DNA of 64,000 nucleotides, from contig JALOAT010000007.1 in the NCBI GenBank assembly GCA_023228645.1, forward strand, positions 1 through 64,000. The letters are read 5' to 3'. A program made the translations under genes and the position numbers. Below the pieces are notes generated by a model that worked only from the letters and a program-made list of their open reading frames with translations, was not told the DNA's origin and searched no databases. Shown here piece by piece: positions 14,800 to 24,001 of this stretch (the first letter of the stretch is position 1; each line of letters starts with the position of its first letter). This stretch comes from Gammaproteobacteria bacterium. GTDB lineage: Bacteria; Pseudomonadota; Gammaproteobacteria; Thiohalomonadales; Thiohalomonadaceae.

Positions 14800-16357
14800 C
14801 GGTGCGCTGTCGCTCGCACTGACCGCGCTGCCCATCGCCGCGGCCGATGTGGACGCCGGACGGCGTATCTACGAACAGGGACTGCCCGTGCACGCGCAAG
14901 CTGCGTTGGGCACGGTGCAGCGGGACGTGGCGTTCAACGCCGAGCAACTGGTGTGCGTCAACTGCCATCGGCGCAGCGGCCTCGGCTCCGGCGAGGGCGA
15001 GATACTCATCCCGCCCGTCACCGGTGACCTATTGTTCCGCCCCCGCAGCATCGAGCGCCCCGAGCTGTGGGGCGCGCGCACGGAAGGCGAAGGCACACGA
15101 CCGGCCTACACACCTGAAACCCTGGCACGCGCCATCCGCTCGGGCATCGACGCGGCAGGCCGGCCCCTCGATCCGCTGATGCCGCGCTATGACTTCGACG
15201 ACGCCCGCATGGCGGCCCTGATTGCCTATCTCGGCGCCCTGTCTTCCCGCGATGCCCCCGGGGTGAACGCGACGGAGATCCACTTTGCCACCGTCAGCAG
15301 CGATCGCCTCGCCCCCTCCTCGGAGGCGGCGTTGCTGAACGTACTGCACGCCTTCTTCGCCAGCAAGAACGCACAGACACGCCGCGAGGGCCGGCGCGCG
15401 GCTCATCCGCCCTGGCACAAGGACAAGCAGTTTCCGGCCTGGCGCACCTGGGTGTTGCATCACTGGCGCCTTACCGGCCCGCGCGACGGCTGGCCTGCGC
15501 AGCTGGAGGCTCATTACCGCACGCAGCCCGTGTTCGCCATCCTGGGCGGCAGCGTGGGCGGTTCCTGGGCGCCCGTGCACGCGTTTGCGGAAGCGCATGG
15601 CGTGCCCACGCTGTTTCCCCACACCGACCAGCCCGAAGCCCACGGCTACTACACCTTTTACGCCAATGAAGGAGCGGTGTTGCGGGCGCGGGCGATCGCC
15701 CAAGACCTGGCACAGCGCCCGGTGCAGCGCGTGATCCAGGTCACCGACCCACACAGCGCCACCAGCGCCGGCGCAATGGCGTTTCGTACCCTTTGGCGCG
15801 GCAGCGCCGAGGTCACGGACGTGGAATTGCCGCGCGACGCCGCCCGGCTCGTTGCGCTGCTGGCGGAGGGCTCGCGCGATGCCGTGCTGTGGTGGCCTGA
15901 TGCCTCCGCCGCGGCGAGTCCGCCGGCGCTCCGCGCAGCGCCGCGGCTGCTCTATCTGGCGGGCAGTTCACCGCGGCTGCCGGCGAGCGTTCCCATGGCC
16001 GCCGAGCAGGTGATCGCCATCCACCCCTACCGGCTGCCCGATGCCCTCGAAGCGGGTATCGGTCCGCTGCACCACTGGCTCGAAGCACGCGGCCTGCAAG
16101 CCGCCGATCCGCCCCTCATGGCCGACGCCTTCCTGGCCGCCACCGCCGCCGGCGAGGCGCTGATGCACATGAACACCCACTTCTCGCGCCACTACTTCAT
16201 CGAAAAGCTGGAGCACGGCCTCGGCCGCAACACCTTCTCCGGCTACTACCCGCGCCTGTCCTCGGCGCCAGGTCAACGTTTCCTGTCGAAAGGCAGTTAC
16301 ATCGTGGAGTTGGATCGAAGTGCTAAGCCCGTGCGGCATCGCTGGGTCGTTCCTTAG
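14777..16357 (+). CDS. Cytochrome c fused to a periplasmic-binding-protein-like domain
   Basis: 526 aa. The signal peptide ends around residue 23 (AAA-DV). A class-I cytochrome c domain follows, with haem motif CVNCH at residues 60-64 and probable axial M135 in DPLMPRYDF, ending near residue 160 (MAALIAYLGAL). The remaining 360 residues look like an ABC-type (LivK-like) ligand-binding domain: VFAILGGSVGGSWAPVHAFA, VPTLFPHTD, VIQVTDPHS, PPLMADAFLAA. Such a fusion suggests a periplasmic electron carrier tethered to a sensing or docking module. The start overlaps the SCO gene, so translation is probably coupled. Function of the C-terminal domain is unknown. Confidence 0.8.
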   Translation: MNGCWRTSGALSLALTALPIAAADVDAGRRIYEQGLPVHAQAALGTVQRDVAFNAEQLVCVNCHRRSGLGSGEGEILIPPVTGDLLFRPRSIERPELWGARTEGEGTRPAYTPETLARAIRSGIDAAGRPLDPLMPRYDFDDARMAALIAYLGALSSRDAPGVNATEIHFATVSSDRLAPSSEAALLNVLHAFFASKNAQTRREGRRAAHPPWHKDKQFPAWRTWVLHHWRLTGPRDGWPAQLEAHYRTQPVFAILGGSVGGSWAPVHAFAEAHGVPTLFPHTDQPEAHGYYTFYANEGAVLRARAIAQDLAQRPVQRVIQVTDPHSATSAGAMAFRTLWRGSAEVTDVELPRDAARLVALLAEGSRDAVLWWPDASAAASPPALRAAPRLLYLAGSSPRLPASVPMAAEQVIAIHPYRLPDALEAGIGPLHHWLEARGLQAADPPLMADAFLAATAAGEALMHMNTHFSRHYFIEKLEHGLGRNTFSGYYPRLSSAPGQRFLSKGSYIVELDRSAKPVRHRWVVP

Positions 16358-16421
16358 CGATCCGGTGTACGAACCATCGTTGCCCACGCATCCAAGTGCA
16401 TCCAAGGAAGGAGAATCAAAG

Positions 16422-19400
16422 GTGAAGCGCGCAAAGCACAGGGCCTGGCTGGCACGGGCCGTACGACCACTGGTTTTCATGGCGGGCGCGGTGGTATCCG
16501 TTCAAGCCGCGGCCCAGATACCCTCGCTCAACGTCACCCGGCCGGATGGCACATCGCTCAGCGGCTACCGCTGGCTGATCGAGGAAGACCGCACCCATCA
16601 CGTCGTTCCCGGCGAGACCTGCGTGATGGACCCCGCCAATCCGGGTGACGCCTCCAACATGGCCGAGTGTCTGTCGGTGGACTTTCACCGCAGCTACATG
16701 CCGGTAGTGGCCGAGGGCTATCACAATGACGCGTTGCCGAATCTCGACCCGGGCAAGCACTACTTTGTCTCCATCCTGCCTTACTCCGCCGGTGGCGAAA
16801 ATGGCTCAGGGTTGAGCGGCTCACCCATCAAACCCGGCCAGACGGCGGTGAACGTGGTGGTGAACGATCTGCCCACACCCACGGCCCAGATCCGGATTTT
16901 CGTGTTCCATGACAACTATCCCATCAACAACGCACCGGATCTGCCAGAGGAACAGGGCCTGGCCGGCTTCCGGGTGCTGCTGTTCGATGCCGCGGGACGT
17001 TTCGGCATCGCGGGCGGGCAGGTGCTGCAGGATGCCTTCGGCAATCCCCTGGGCACCACCTACAACGCCGGCGGTGATGTGGCGACATTGGGCGATGGCA
17101 ACATCTATTCCGGCCCGGACGGTTACGTCACCGTGAAGAATCTCGCGCCCGGCAAATACGGCGTGCAGATCGTGCCGCCGGCAGGCAAGGGCTGGCAGCA
17201 GACCAGCACCATCGAGGGCACCAAGACCATCGATGCCTGGGTCAAGGCCAACGAGCCGCCCTACTTCATGGAGTTCGGACCGCCCGGCCCGCACGTGTTC
17301 GTCGGCTTTGTGCAAGACAGCCACGTCGCGCCCTGGGTCGGTGACGACGGCCAGCCGCTGCTCACCGGCGGCGCCACCGTGCACGGCCGGATCATGAATA
17401 TCCACGGCTCGCGGCCGCCCGATTTCACCTTCTACACCGGCGCACCGTTCCCGGCCTGCTGGGTCGGACTGAACGATCTCTCCGTCGGCCTCGGCAAAGG
17501 CCTGTACGCCACGCCCTGCAACGACGACAGCTCGTTCAGCATTCCTGACGTTCCGCCGGGCAACTACCAGCTGGCCGTGTGGGACGCCAATCTGGACGTC
17601 ATATTCGGCTCGTACAATTTCACCGTCGCCGAAAACACCACGGAAATGAACCTGCTCGACGTGCCTGTGTTCAACTGGTTCGCCAAGCTGGAGAATCAGG
17701 TGTTCCACGACACCAACGAAAACGGCTTCTGGGATGAAGGCGAATCGCCCATTCCCGAGCAGAACATCAACCTGCGCTGGCGCGACGGCACCATCTATCA
17801 GGCCATGCCCACCGACCTGAGCGGCGCCTCGCCGTTCGACGAGGTGTTCCCATTCTTCAGCTGGCTGGTCGCCGAAGTGGACTTTGCGCGCTTCAAGGCC
17901 ACCGGCGCCACCGTGGTGGTGGACGCGGGCGGCCCCATCGATCCGACCGACCCGTGGACCTTCGACGGCAACCTGAATCCGCAAGCCCAGTCCGAAAATG
18001 GCGGCGCGCCCTACCGGGTGGAAACAGGCCCGGTGCTGACCCAGGCCTTCCAGGGTTTCCTGGGGCAGAAAAGCGTCATCCAGTGGGGCAAGAAGGCCTA
18101 TGACCCGGGCGAGAACGGCGGCATCTCGGGCATGGTCATCTACGCCACCACGCGCGCCGAAGACGACCCGCGGTATGCGGTGGCGGAGGAGTGGGAACCG
18201 GGTATCCCACGCATTCCCGTGGCCCTCTATTTCGATGACGGCAACGGCGGCATCAAGGATCTCGACGGCGACGGCGTCGGTAGCCCGGCCGTGTTCGACT
18301 GGAACGCCGGTACCGGGTCGTTGCCCGTGGTCGCGGACCCGGGTGACGCCATTCAGATCACCTACACCGACAGCTGGGACGACAATCTCCCGACCGGCTG
18401 CCAGGGTGACGTGTTCATGGTGGACGGCATCTATCCCACCGACTGCTACGATGGCTTGCGCAACTACAACCAAGTGCGCCCCGGCGTGTTCGACGGCGGT
18501 TATGCCTTCACCTCTTACCACCCGGGCGGCATCGCCTCCGGTAGCGCCGAGGCGGACACGCTCCCGCCGGGTGACTATATCGTCGGCGTCGGCAATCACC
18601 CGGTATACAAGGTAGTAAAGGAAGAGGATAAGAACGTCGACTTCGGCGACAACTATGCGGTTGCGCCGCTGCTCCTGCCACCGGCTTGCGTGGGCGACAA
18701 CCATGAAGTTCCGGCACTGCTCAGCATGCAGACGGATCGCGCCGGCAACCTGCTGCCGGGTCAAACGGAAGCCATCGGGGCGCCCTTTGCGGGCCAGCAA
18801 CGTCCGCTGTGCGATCGCAAGCAGATTTCGCTTGCGGACGGCCGCAACGCCGCGGTCGACTTCTTCCTGCACACCCAGGTGCCCATCGCCGGTCACGTGG
18901 TCGGCTTCATCCTTGACGATCTCTCCAACGAGTTCGATCCCACCGCGCCTGCCTTCGGCGAGAAGTATTCGCCGCCCTTCCTGCCGGTCTCCGTCCGCGA
19001 CTGGACCGGGCGCGAGATCCATCGCGTGTACTCGGATCGCTGGGGACGCTTCAACGCCCTGGTGCCGTCTACGTACACCATGAACCTGCCCATGCCGAGC
19101 GGCGCCTCGCCCAACATGCTGGTCACCTGCATGAACTCGGCGGGCGACCCGCATTTCGACCGGCAGTACAGCCAATTCTGTTACACCTTCCAGTACATGC
19201 CGGGTACCACCACGTACCTCGATACGCCGGTGGTCCCTGTGGCGGCGTTCACGGGGCCGGGACAGTTCCCGGTGGATTGCGAATATCAGGCTGGCACACC
19301 CGTCATCCGTGAGGTCATCGGTTCGCTGAACGGCCCCTACATCGAGGGCAACCAGACCCTCACGATCCGTTCCATGGGCTCGGTACAGGTGACCAATCCG

Positions 19401-21320
19401 CGCTTCGGCGAGCCCGGTGAGCCGAGACTGGTGACGCGCGACTTCGGCTTCGGCGACACCCCGGGAACCGTGACCATCAGCGATATGTCGCTGTCCGTGG
19501 TCACTTGGAACAACGAAACCATCGTCGCGCGCCTCGGCAGGCAGCGTCCGCCGTCCGGCCAACTGGTGGTGACGCGCGGCGACAACTTCACGGCCACGGA
19601 GACCAGTGTCACCGTGACCGTGGGTCCCATCGCCGGCGAGATCATCGAGGTATCTCCGGGTCCCGGCACGCCCATCCAGGATGCCATCGACGCAGCAAGC
19701 GCCGGCGACCTCATCCTGGTGGCGCCCGGCACCTATGAAGAGATGGTGGTCATGTGGAAACCGGTGCAGCTGCAGGGCGCCGGCGCGGCGACCGTGATCA
19801 ACGCCGTGAACGCCCCGGGCGAGAAACTGCAGGCCTGGCGTGACAAGGTGTGGTCACTGTTCGACAGCGGCGCCATCGACCTGCTGCCGTCCCAGACCCT
19901 GACCGGCCCCCTGGCGCTTGCCGACGACCAGTTGATGACGGAGGAAGGCGCTGGTGTCGCCGTGTTCGCCAAGCAGGGCCAGTTCGTCGCGTCACCCAAC
20001 GCGCGCATCGACGGCCTGACCATCACCGGCGCCGACAACGGCGGCGGCATCGTGGTGAACGGCTATGCCGATTACCTGGCCATCAGCAACAACCGCGTGT
20101 ACGGCAACGCCGGCGTCTATGGCGGCGGTATCCGCGTGGGCCATCCCGCGCTGGTGCTGGAAACGGCCGCTGGGCTGGTGCACCAGGACGGCGACAACGA
20201 CAACGTCAACATCCACCACAACTGGGTGGCCCAGAACGGCGGCCTGTTCAGTGGCGGCGCAGGCGGCGGCATCGGTCTGATGCACGGCACCGACGGTTAC
20301 CAGGTCACCGACAACTTCATCTGCGGCAACTTCACGCAGGGTGACGGTGGCGGCATCGGTCACTTGGGCATGAATGACGAAGGCGTGATTGCCCGCAACC
20401 GCATCCTGTTCAACCAATCCTTCAGCCAGGGCGTGGAGGTCTCCGGCGGCGGCATCTTCGTGGGCGGTGCGCCGAGCCTCGCGGGCACCGCAGGGCGCAC
20501 CGAAGGTGCCGGTTCCCTGACCATCGAGGACAACCTGATCCAGGGCAACCTGGCCGGGGCCGGTGACGGTGGCGGCATTCGCCTCGCACTCATCAACGGT
20601 CAAGACATCGCCTTCTATCGCAACCGCCCGGCCGACTGGCATCGCATCAACTTGGTGAACAACATCATCGTCAACAACGTGGCCGGTTATGCGGGCGGCG
20701 GCATCTCGCTGCAGGATGCGGCGGCCGTCAGCCTGGTGGGCAACGTCATCGCCAACAACGACAGCACCGCCACCACCGGCGCGGCTTTCGCGCCGCCGTT
20801 GGGCACCGCGAACGATTCCGTGCCGCAGCCGGCCGGCATCGTTGCCTACGCCCACAGCGTGGAACTGGCGGCGGCCTTCGAGGGCGTCGCTGAGGAAGAA
20901 CGCTTGAAGTACGGCGTCTTCTCGAATCCTGACAGCAGCGGCAACATCGTCCAGCACAACCGGGCGTTCTCGTTCCACAACGTCCCGTACGCGGATCCGC
21001 CGGAGTTCGGGCTGAACCCGAATATCGGCGCGGGCGACCCGCCGGTGTACTGGGATCTTGCGGTGATGCCGGCCGGCACGGGAGCGCTCTCGATGATGCC
21101 GACCAGCGCCTGTTTCGTGCAGGAGTACTTCAACGGCGAACGCGGACAAACGGTGCTCGAGGTGGAGAACACCACCACGATCTCGGCGCAACCGGCCTTC
21201 GACGAAGGCGGCAACTTCATCGATGTGCGTTACGGACCGCTGAGTGTCGGTGACTCTGATTACACCGACGTGGCATGCCCCACCGCGGGCGGTACGGGCA
21301 TCGGCATCATGCGCCATTAA
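16422..21320 (+). CDS. Very large exported protein: SdrD-B/prealbumin-like modules, IPT/TIG-like domain and right-handed beta-helix
   Basis: 1632 aa from GTG 16422, chosen because GGAAGGAG lies 8 bases upstream and the product then begins with a signal peptide ending at about AAAQ. Residues 30-900 carry several prealbumin-like or SdrD B-like modules, e.g. VFHDTNENGFWDEGE near 425 with its Ca-binding-type acidic loop. Residues about 960-1070 look like an IPT/TIG domain (TVTISDMSLSVVTWNNETI). Residues 1075-1460 form a parallel beta-helix of NosD/pectate-lyase type (APGTYEEMVV, then repeated GGGI/NN turns). No catalytic site was recognised. It is probably a surface or matrix protein partnering the oxidase encoded downstream. 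Confidence 0.8.
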   Translation: MKRAKHRAWLARAVRPLVFMAGAVVSVQAAAQIPSLNVTRPDGTSLSGYRWLIEEDRTHHVVPGETCVMDPANPGDASNMAECLSVDFHRSYMPVVAEGYHNDALPNLDPGKHYFVSILPYSAGGENGSGLSGSPIKPGQTAVNVVVNDLPTPTAQIRIFVFHDNYPINNAPDLPEEQGLAGFRVLLFDAAGRFGIAGGQVLQDAFGNPLGTTYNAGGDVATLGDGNIYSGPDGYVTVKNLAPGKYGVQIVPPAGKGWQQTSTIEGTKTIDAWVKANEPPYFMEFGPPGPHVFVGFVQDSHVAPWVGDDGQPLLTGGATVHGRIMNIHGSRPPDFTFYTGAPFPACWVGLNDLSVGLGKGLYATPCNDDSSFSIPDVPPGNYQLAVWDANLDVIFGSYNFTVAENTTEMNLLDVPVFNWFAKLENQVFHDTNENGFWDEGESPIPEQNINLRWRDGTIYQAMPTDLSGASPFDEVFPFFSWLVAEVDFARFKATGATVVVDAGGPIDPTDPWTFDGNLNPQAQSENGGAPYRVETGPVLTQAFQGFLGQKSVIQWGKKAYDPGENGGISGMVIYATTRAEDDPRYAVAEEWEPGIPRIPVALYFDDGNGGIKDLDGDGVGSPAVFDWNAGTGSLPVVADPGDAIQITYTDSWDDNLPTGCQGDVFMVDGIYPTDCYDGLRNYNQVRPGVFDGGYAFTSYHPGGIASGSAEADTLPPGDYIVGVGNHPVYKVVKEEDKNVDFGDNYAVAPLLLPPACVGDNHEVPALLSMQTDRAGNLLPGQTEAIGAPFAGQQRPLCDRKQISLADGRNAAVDFFLHTQVPIAGHVVGFILDDLSNEFDPTAPAFGEKYSPPFLPVSVRDWTGREIHRVYSDRWGRFNALVPSTYTMNLPMPSGASPNMLVTCMNSAGDPHFDRQYSQFCYTFQYMPGTTTYLDTPVVPVAAFTGPGQFPVDCEYQAGTPVIREVIGSLNGPYIEGNQTLTIRSMGSVQVTNPRFGEPGEPRLVTRDFGFGDTPGTVTISDMSLSVVTWNNETIVARLGRQRPPSGQLVVTRGDNFTATETSVTVTVGPIAGEIIEVSPGPGTPIQDAIDAASAGDLILVAPGTYEEMVVMWKPVQLQGAGAATVINAVNAPGEKLQAWRDKVWSLFDSGAIDLLPSQTLTGPLALADDQLMTEEGAGVAVFAKQGQFVASPNARIDGLTITGADNGGGIVVNGYADYLAISNNRVYGNAGVYGGGIRVGHPALVLETAAGLVHQDGDNDNVNIHHNWVAQNGGLFSGGAGGGIGLMHGTDGYQVTDNFICGNFTQGDGGGIGHLGMNDEGVIARNRILFNQSFSQGVEVSGGGIFVGGAPSLAGTAGRTEGAGSLTIEDNLIQGNLAGAGDGGGIRLALINGQDIAFYRNRPADWHRINLVNNIIVNNVAGYAGGGISLQDAAAVSLVGNVIANNDSTATTGAAFAPPLGTANDSVPQPAGIVAYAHSVELAAAFEGVAEEERLKYGVFSNPDSSGNIVQHNRAFSFHNVPYADPPEFGLNPNIGAGDPPVYWDLAVMPAGTGALSMMPTSACFVQEYFNGERGQTVLEVENTTTISAQPAFDEGGNFIDVRYGPLSVGDSDYTDVACPTAGGTGIGIMRH

Positions 21321-21332
21321 CCAGGGTGCTTT

Positions 21333-21356
21333 GCCCCTCCGCCACGGCGGAGGGGC
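21333..21356 (+). promoter_or_regulatory. Intra-operon GC hairpin ahead of oxidase A
   Basis: GCCCCTCCGCC and GGCGGAGGGGC are perfectly complementary around a 2-base centre, between the 1632-aa protein stop and the ATG at 21383. No U-tract follows. It may partly terminate, or stabilise transcript ends so that downstream oxidase genes are expressed differently. Confidence 0.5.
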
Positions 21357-21382
21357 CTCCCACAGCAAAGGAGCGCAAGGAA

Positions 21383-22603
21383 ATGATACGCGAACGAAAT
21401 TTCGCACGGAGACTGGCTCCGCTGTACGCGGCCATGCTGTCCGTTCTCGCCGGCGGTGCCCACGCCGCGGCATTCGTGCAGTGCCCTGGCGACGACGATG
21501 GCGACGCCATCATCGACCGCCGTGATCACGCGCATCCCAACGCCAAGTGCATGCATCTGGGCGCGGGCGACGGCTTCATCAACATGGCGGATGGAAAGCT
21601 GCAGTATATCTTCGGCTTTTCCCAGATGACCGGACAGCCGGAAGCCACGGTCATGGATTACGCAAAACTGCGTGCAGAGTTTTCCGCACCCAACATCGTG
21701 CTGGACGAAGGCGACGAGTTCTATCTCACCCTCAGCAACGTCGGCATGATGATGCGGCCGGACCTGTTCGATCCGCACACCGTTCACTTCCACGGCTTCC
21801 CGGAAGCGGCCTCCATATTCGACGGCCTGCCCGAATCGGCGATCGCCATCAACATGGGCTCCAGCCTCACCTACTACTACAACGTGATCGAGCCCGGCAC
21901 CTTCATGTACCACTGCCATGCCGAGGCCACCGAGCACATGCAGATGGGCATGCTGGGGAATCTGTACGTCCGTCCGGCGCAGAACCGACGCGCAGCGGGC
22001 ACCGTTCTCGGCACTCACCAACATCAGATTGGCGATACCTACGTCTACAACGATGGCGATGCTTCCACGCGTTATGACGTGGAAAAGGCCATCCAGCTCG
22101 GCTCCCTCGACTCAGCCTTCCACGACGCCAGCCTGGCGGTTGCGCCGTTGCCGTTCGCGTTGATGAAATCGGACTACGCCGTACTCAACGGCCGCGGGTA
22201 TCCCGATACCGTCGACCCCGCTCCGATCACCAACAGCGAAAACGGCTACCCGTCGCAGCCTAACGACGCCAAGGTCGAGGCGAGTCAGGGCGAAAAAATC
22301 CTGTTGCGGCTTTCCAACCTCAGCGTCACCGACTTCTTCACCGTAGGAACAACCCTGGGCGTGCCCATGAAAGTGGTGGGCCAGGGCGCCCGTATCCTGC
22401 GCGGTGGCGGCGTCCCGGAAGGCACCGATCTGTATTACCACACCAACACTGTCACTATGGGCGGTGGCGAGGCCAAGGACGTCATCATTGACACCACCGC
22501 GGTGCCGAAGGGTACCTATTTCCTCTATACCACCAACCTCAACTACCTGAGCAATGGGAACGAGGACTTCGGCGGCATGATGACGGAAATCGTCATCAAC
22601 TAG
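21383..22603 (+). CDS. Multicopper-oxidase polypeptide A (type-1 copper and half of a trinuclear site)
   Basis: 406 aa with a signal peptide (to about AHAA, residue 29), then an acidic DDDGDAIID loop and two cysteines (C34, C56). The first cupredoxin domain has H132-x2-H135-x-H137-G and H177-C178-H179 followed by H185 and M190. H132, C178, H185 and M190 can form a type-1 copper site, and H135, H137, H177 and H179 supply half a trinuclear centre. The second cupredoxin-like half (about 215-406) shows no ligands. Alone it cannot complete a trinuclear site; polypeptide B carries the missing histidines. A multicopper oxidase role is well supported; the substrate (metal or organic) is not. Confidence 0.85.
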   Translation: MIRERNFARRLAPLYAAMLSVLAGGAHAAAFVQCPGDDDGDAIIDRRDHAHPNAKCMHLGAGDGFINMADGKLQYIFGFSQMTGQPEATVMDYAKLRAEFSAPNIVLDEGDEFYLTLSNVGMMMRPDLFDPHTVHFHGFPEAASIFDGLPESAIAINMGSSLTYYYNVIEPGTFMYHCHAEATEHMQMGMLGNLYVRPAQNRRAAGTVLGTHQHQIGDTYVYNDGDASTRYDVEKAIQLGSLDSAFHDASLAVAPLPFALMKSDYAVLNGRGYPDTVDPAPITNSENGYPSQPNDAKVEASQGEKILLRLSNLSVTDFFTVGTTLGVPMKVVGQGARILRGGGVPEGTDLYYHTNTVTMGGGEAKDVIIDTTAVPKGTYFLYTTNLNYLSNGNEDFGGMMTEIVIN

Positions 22604-22627
22604 GGCCAACCAAGGACGGACGCGATC

Positions 22628-23959
22628 ATGGAAAAGAAACGAACCCAAGCACCGTGGCTGGTATCAGTCACGCTCATGATGCTGATGCTGGTGACGCCGT
22701 TCGGCCACGCCGCCATTGACGGAATCAGCGGCACGCATTTCACGCTGACCGCGCGACAGGACTTCATCACCACGGCGGACGGCAACAGCCTCACTATCTG
22801 GGGCTACGGGAACGGCGCCCGCGCCCAGTATCCCGGCCCCACGTTCATCGTCAACGAAGGCGACACAGTGACCGTGGAGCTCACCTCCGCCATCGCCAAA
22901 GCAGGCACCGGCCATGTCCCGGTCTCCATCGTCTTCCCCGGCATGGAGGGCGTCACGGCGAGCGGAGGCGCAGAGGGCCTGCTCACGCGCGAAAGCACCG
23001 GGCCGGAGGACACCGTAACCTATACCTTCACCGCCAACCGCCCCGGCACCTTTTTGTACCACAGCGGCACACAGCCCGAACTCCAGGTGGAGATGGGTCT
23101 CGCCGGTGCCATCGTGGTGCGGCCTCGGCTCGGCGCCGGCTACGCCTATAACGATGCGTCCACCCGTTTCGATCACGAATACCTGTTCCTGCTGACCGAA
23201 ATGGATGAACGCATCCACCGCGCCGTGGCCACTGGCAATCTTGGCGTGGACACGCGCGATTACTTCTCCGTGTACTGGTTCATCAACGGCCGCACCGCGC
23301 CCGATACCGTGTCGGACGCTGGGGTGCCATGGCTGCCGACGCAGCCCTACAACTCCCTGCCGCGCACCCGTCCCGGCGAAACTGTGCTGATGCGCGTGGT
23401 CGCGGCCGGTCGTGAAATGCATCCCTTCCACACCCACGGCAACAATGCCCTGATCATCGCGCGCGACGGACGGCCGCTCTCCAGCAGTCCCGGCAGCGGC
23501 ACGGATCTCGCGTACTCCGACTACACCATCGCGGCCGTGCCCGGGCAGACTTACGACGCCTTGTTCAGCTGGACGGGCAAGGGGCTTGGCTGGGACGTGT
23601 ACGGCCACGCCACGGGCGACGGCAGCCAGTGCGTGGACACCGTGAACAACCGCACCGGCGCCGGCAGCCCCGACGGCTTCGACGACACCACCTGGGAATA
23701 CTGCGCCGATCACGCCAAGCCCTTCCCCGTGGTGTTGCCCGAGTACCAGGACCTGGTGTTCGGCGCCTGGTACAGCGGTTCGCCGTTCCTCGGCGCGATG
23801 GGCAATCTGCCCCCCGGTGAGGGCGGCCTGAACCTGTACGGCGGGCTGTTCTACATGTGGCACTCCCACACGGAGAAAGAGCTGACGAACTTCGACATCT
23901 TTCCTGGCGGCATGATGACCATGCTCATCGTCGAACCGCCGGGCACGCCAATCCCGTAA
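22628..23959 (+). CDS. Multicopper-oxidase polypeptide B (second half of trinuclear site, no type-1 cysteine)
   Basis: 443 aa with a signal peptide (to about GHAA, residue 29). The N-terminal cupredoxin domain (40-165) keeps the fold signature but has lost copper ligands (YHSGTQPELQVEMG in place of an HCH block). The second domain has H265-P-F-H268-T-H270-G and W-H412-S-H414. The latter corresponds to the HCH block but with serine in place of the type-1 cysteine. H268, H270, H412 and H414 are the four histidines that would complete the trinuclear centre begun in polypeptide A. It lies 24 bases downstream of A, consistent with stoichiometric expression. Confidence 0.85.
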   Translation: MEKKRTQAPWLVSVTLMMLMLVTPFGHAAIDGISGTHFTLTARQDFITTADGNSLTIWGYGNGARAQYPGPTFIVNEGDTVTVELTSAIAKAGTGHVPVSIVFPGMEGVTASGGAEGLLTRESTGPEDTVTYTFTANRPGTFLYHSGTQPELQVEMGLAGAIVVRPRLGAGYAYNDASTRFDHEYLFLLTEMDERIHRAVATGNLGVDTRDYFSVYWFINGRTAPDTVSDAGVPWLPTQPYNSLPRTRPGETVLMRVVAAGREMHPFHTHGNNALIIARDGRPLSSSPGSGTDLAYSDYTIAAVPGQTYDALFSWTGKGLGWDVYGHATGDGSQCVDTVNNRTGAGSPDGFDDTTWEYCADHAKPFPVVLPEYQDLVFGAWYSGSPFLGAMGNLPPGEGGLNLYGGLFYMWHSHTEKELTNFDIFPGGMMTMLIVEPPGTPIP

Positions 23960-24001
23960 CACCGCCGCCCACCCATAGCCTGGCCAAGGAAGGGATTCAT
24001 C

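Noticed and set aside
16821..19562. Minus-strand frame of about 910 codons inside the 1632-aa protein gene
   Set aside because: Reads as repetitive V/H/R/G sequence without a recognisable domain; the plus frame has signal peptide, SdrD-B-like modules and a ribosome site.
21383..22603. Polypeptide A as a copper nitrite reductase
   Set aside because: Nitrite reductases use a type-2 copper with an HCAPGG-type block; A has an HxxHxHG plus HCH-x5-H-x4-M pair, which implies a type-3 copper pair and hence a multicopper oxidase site.
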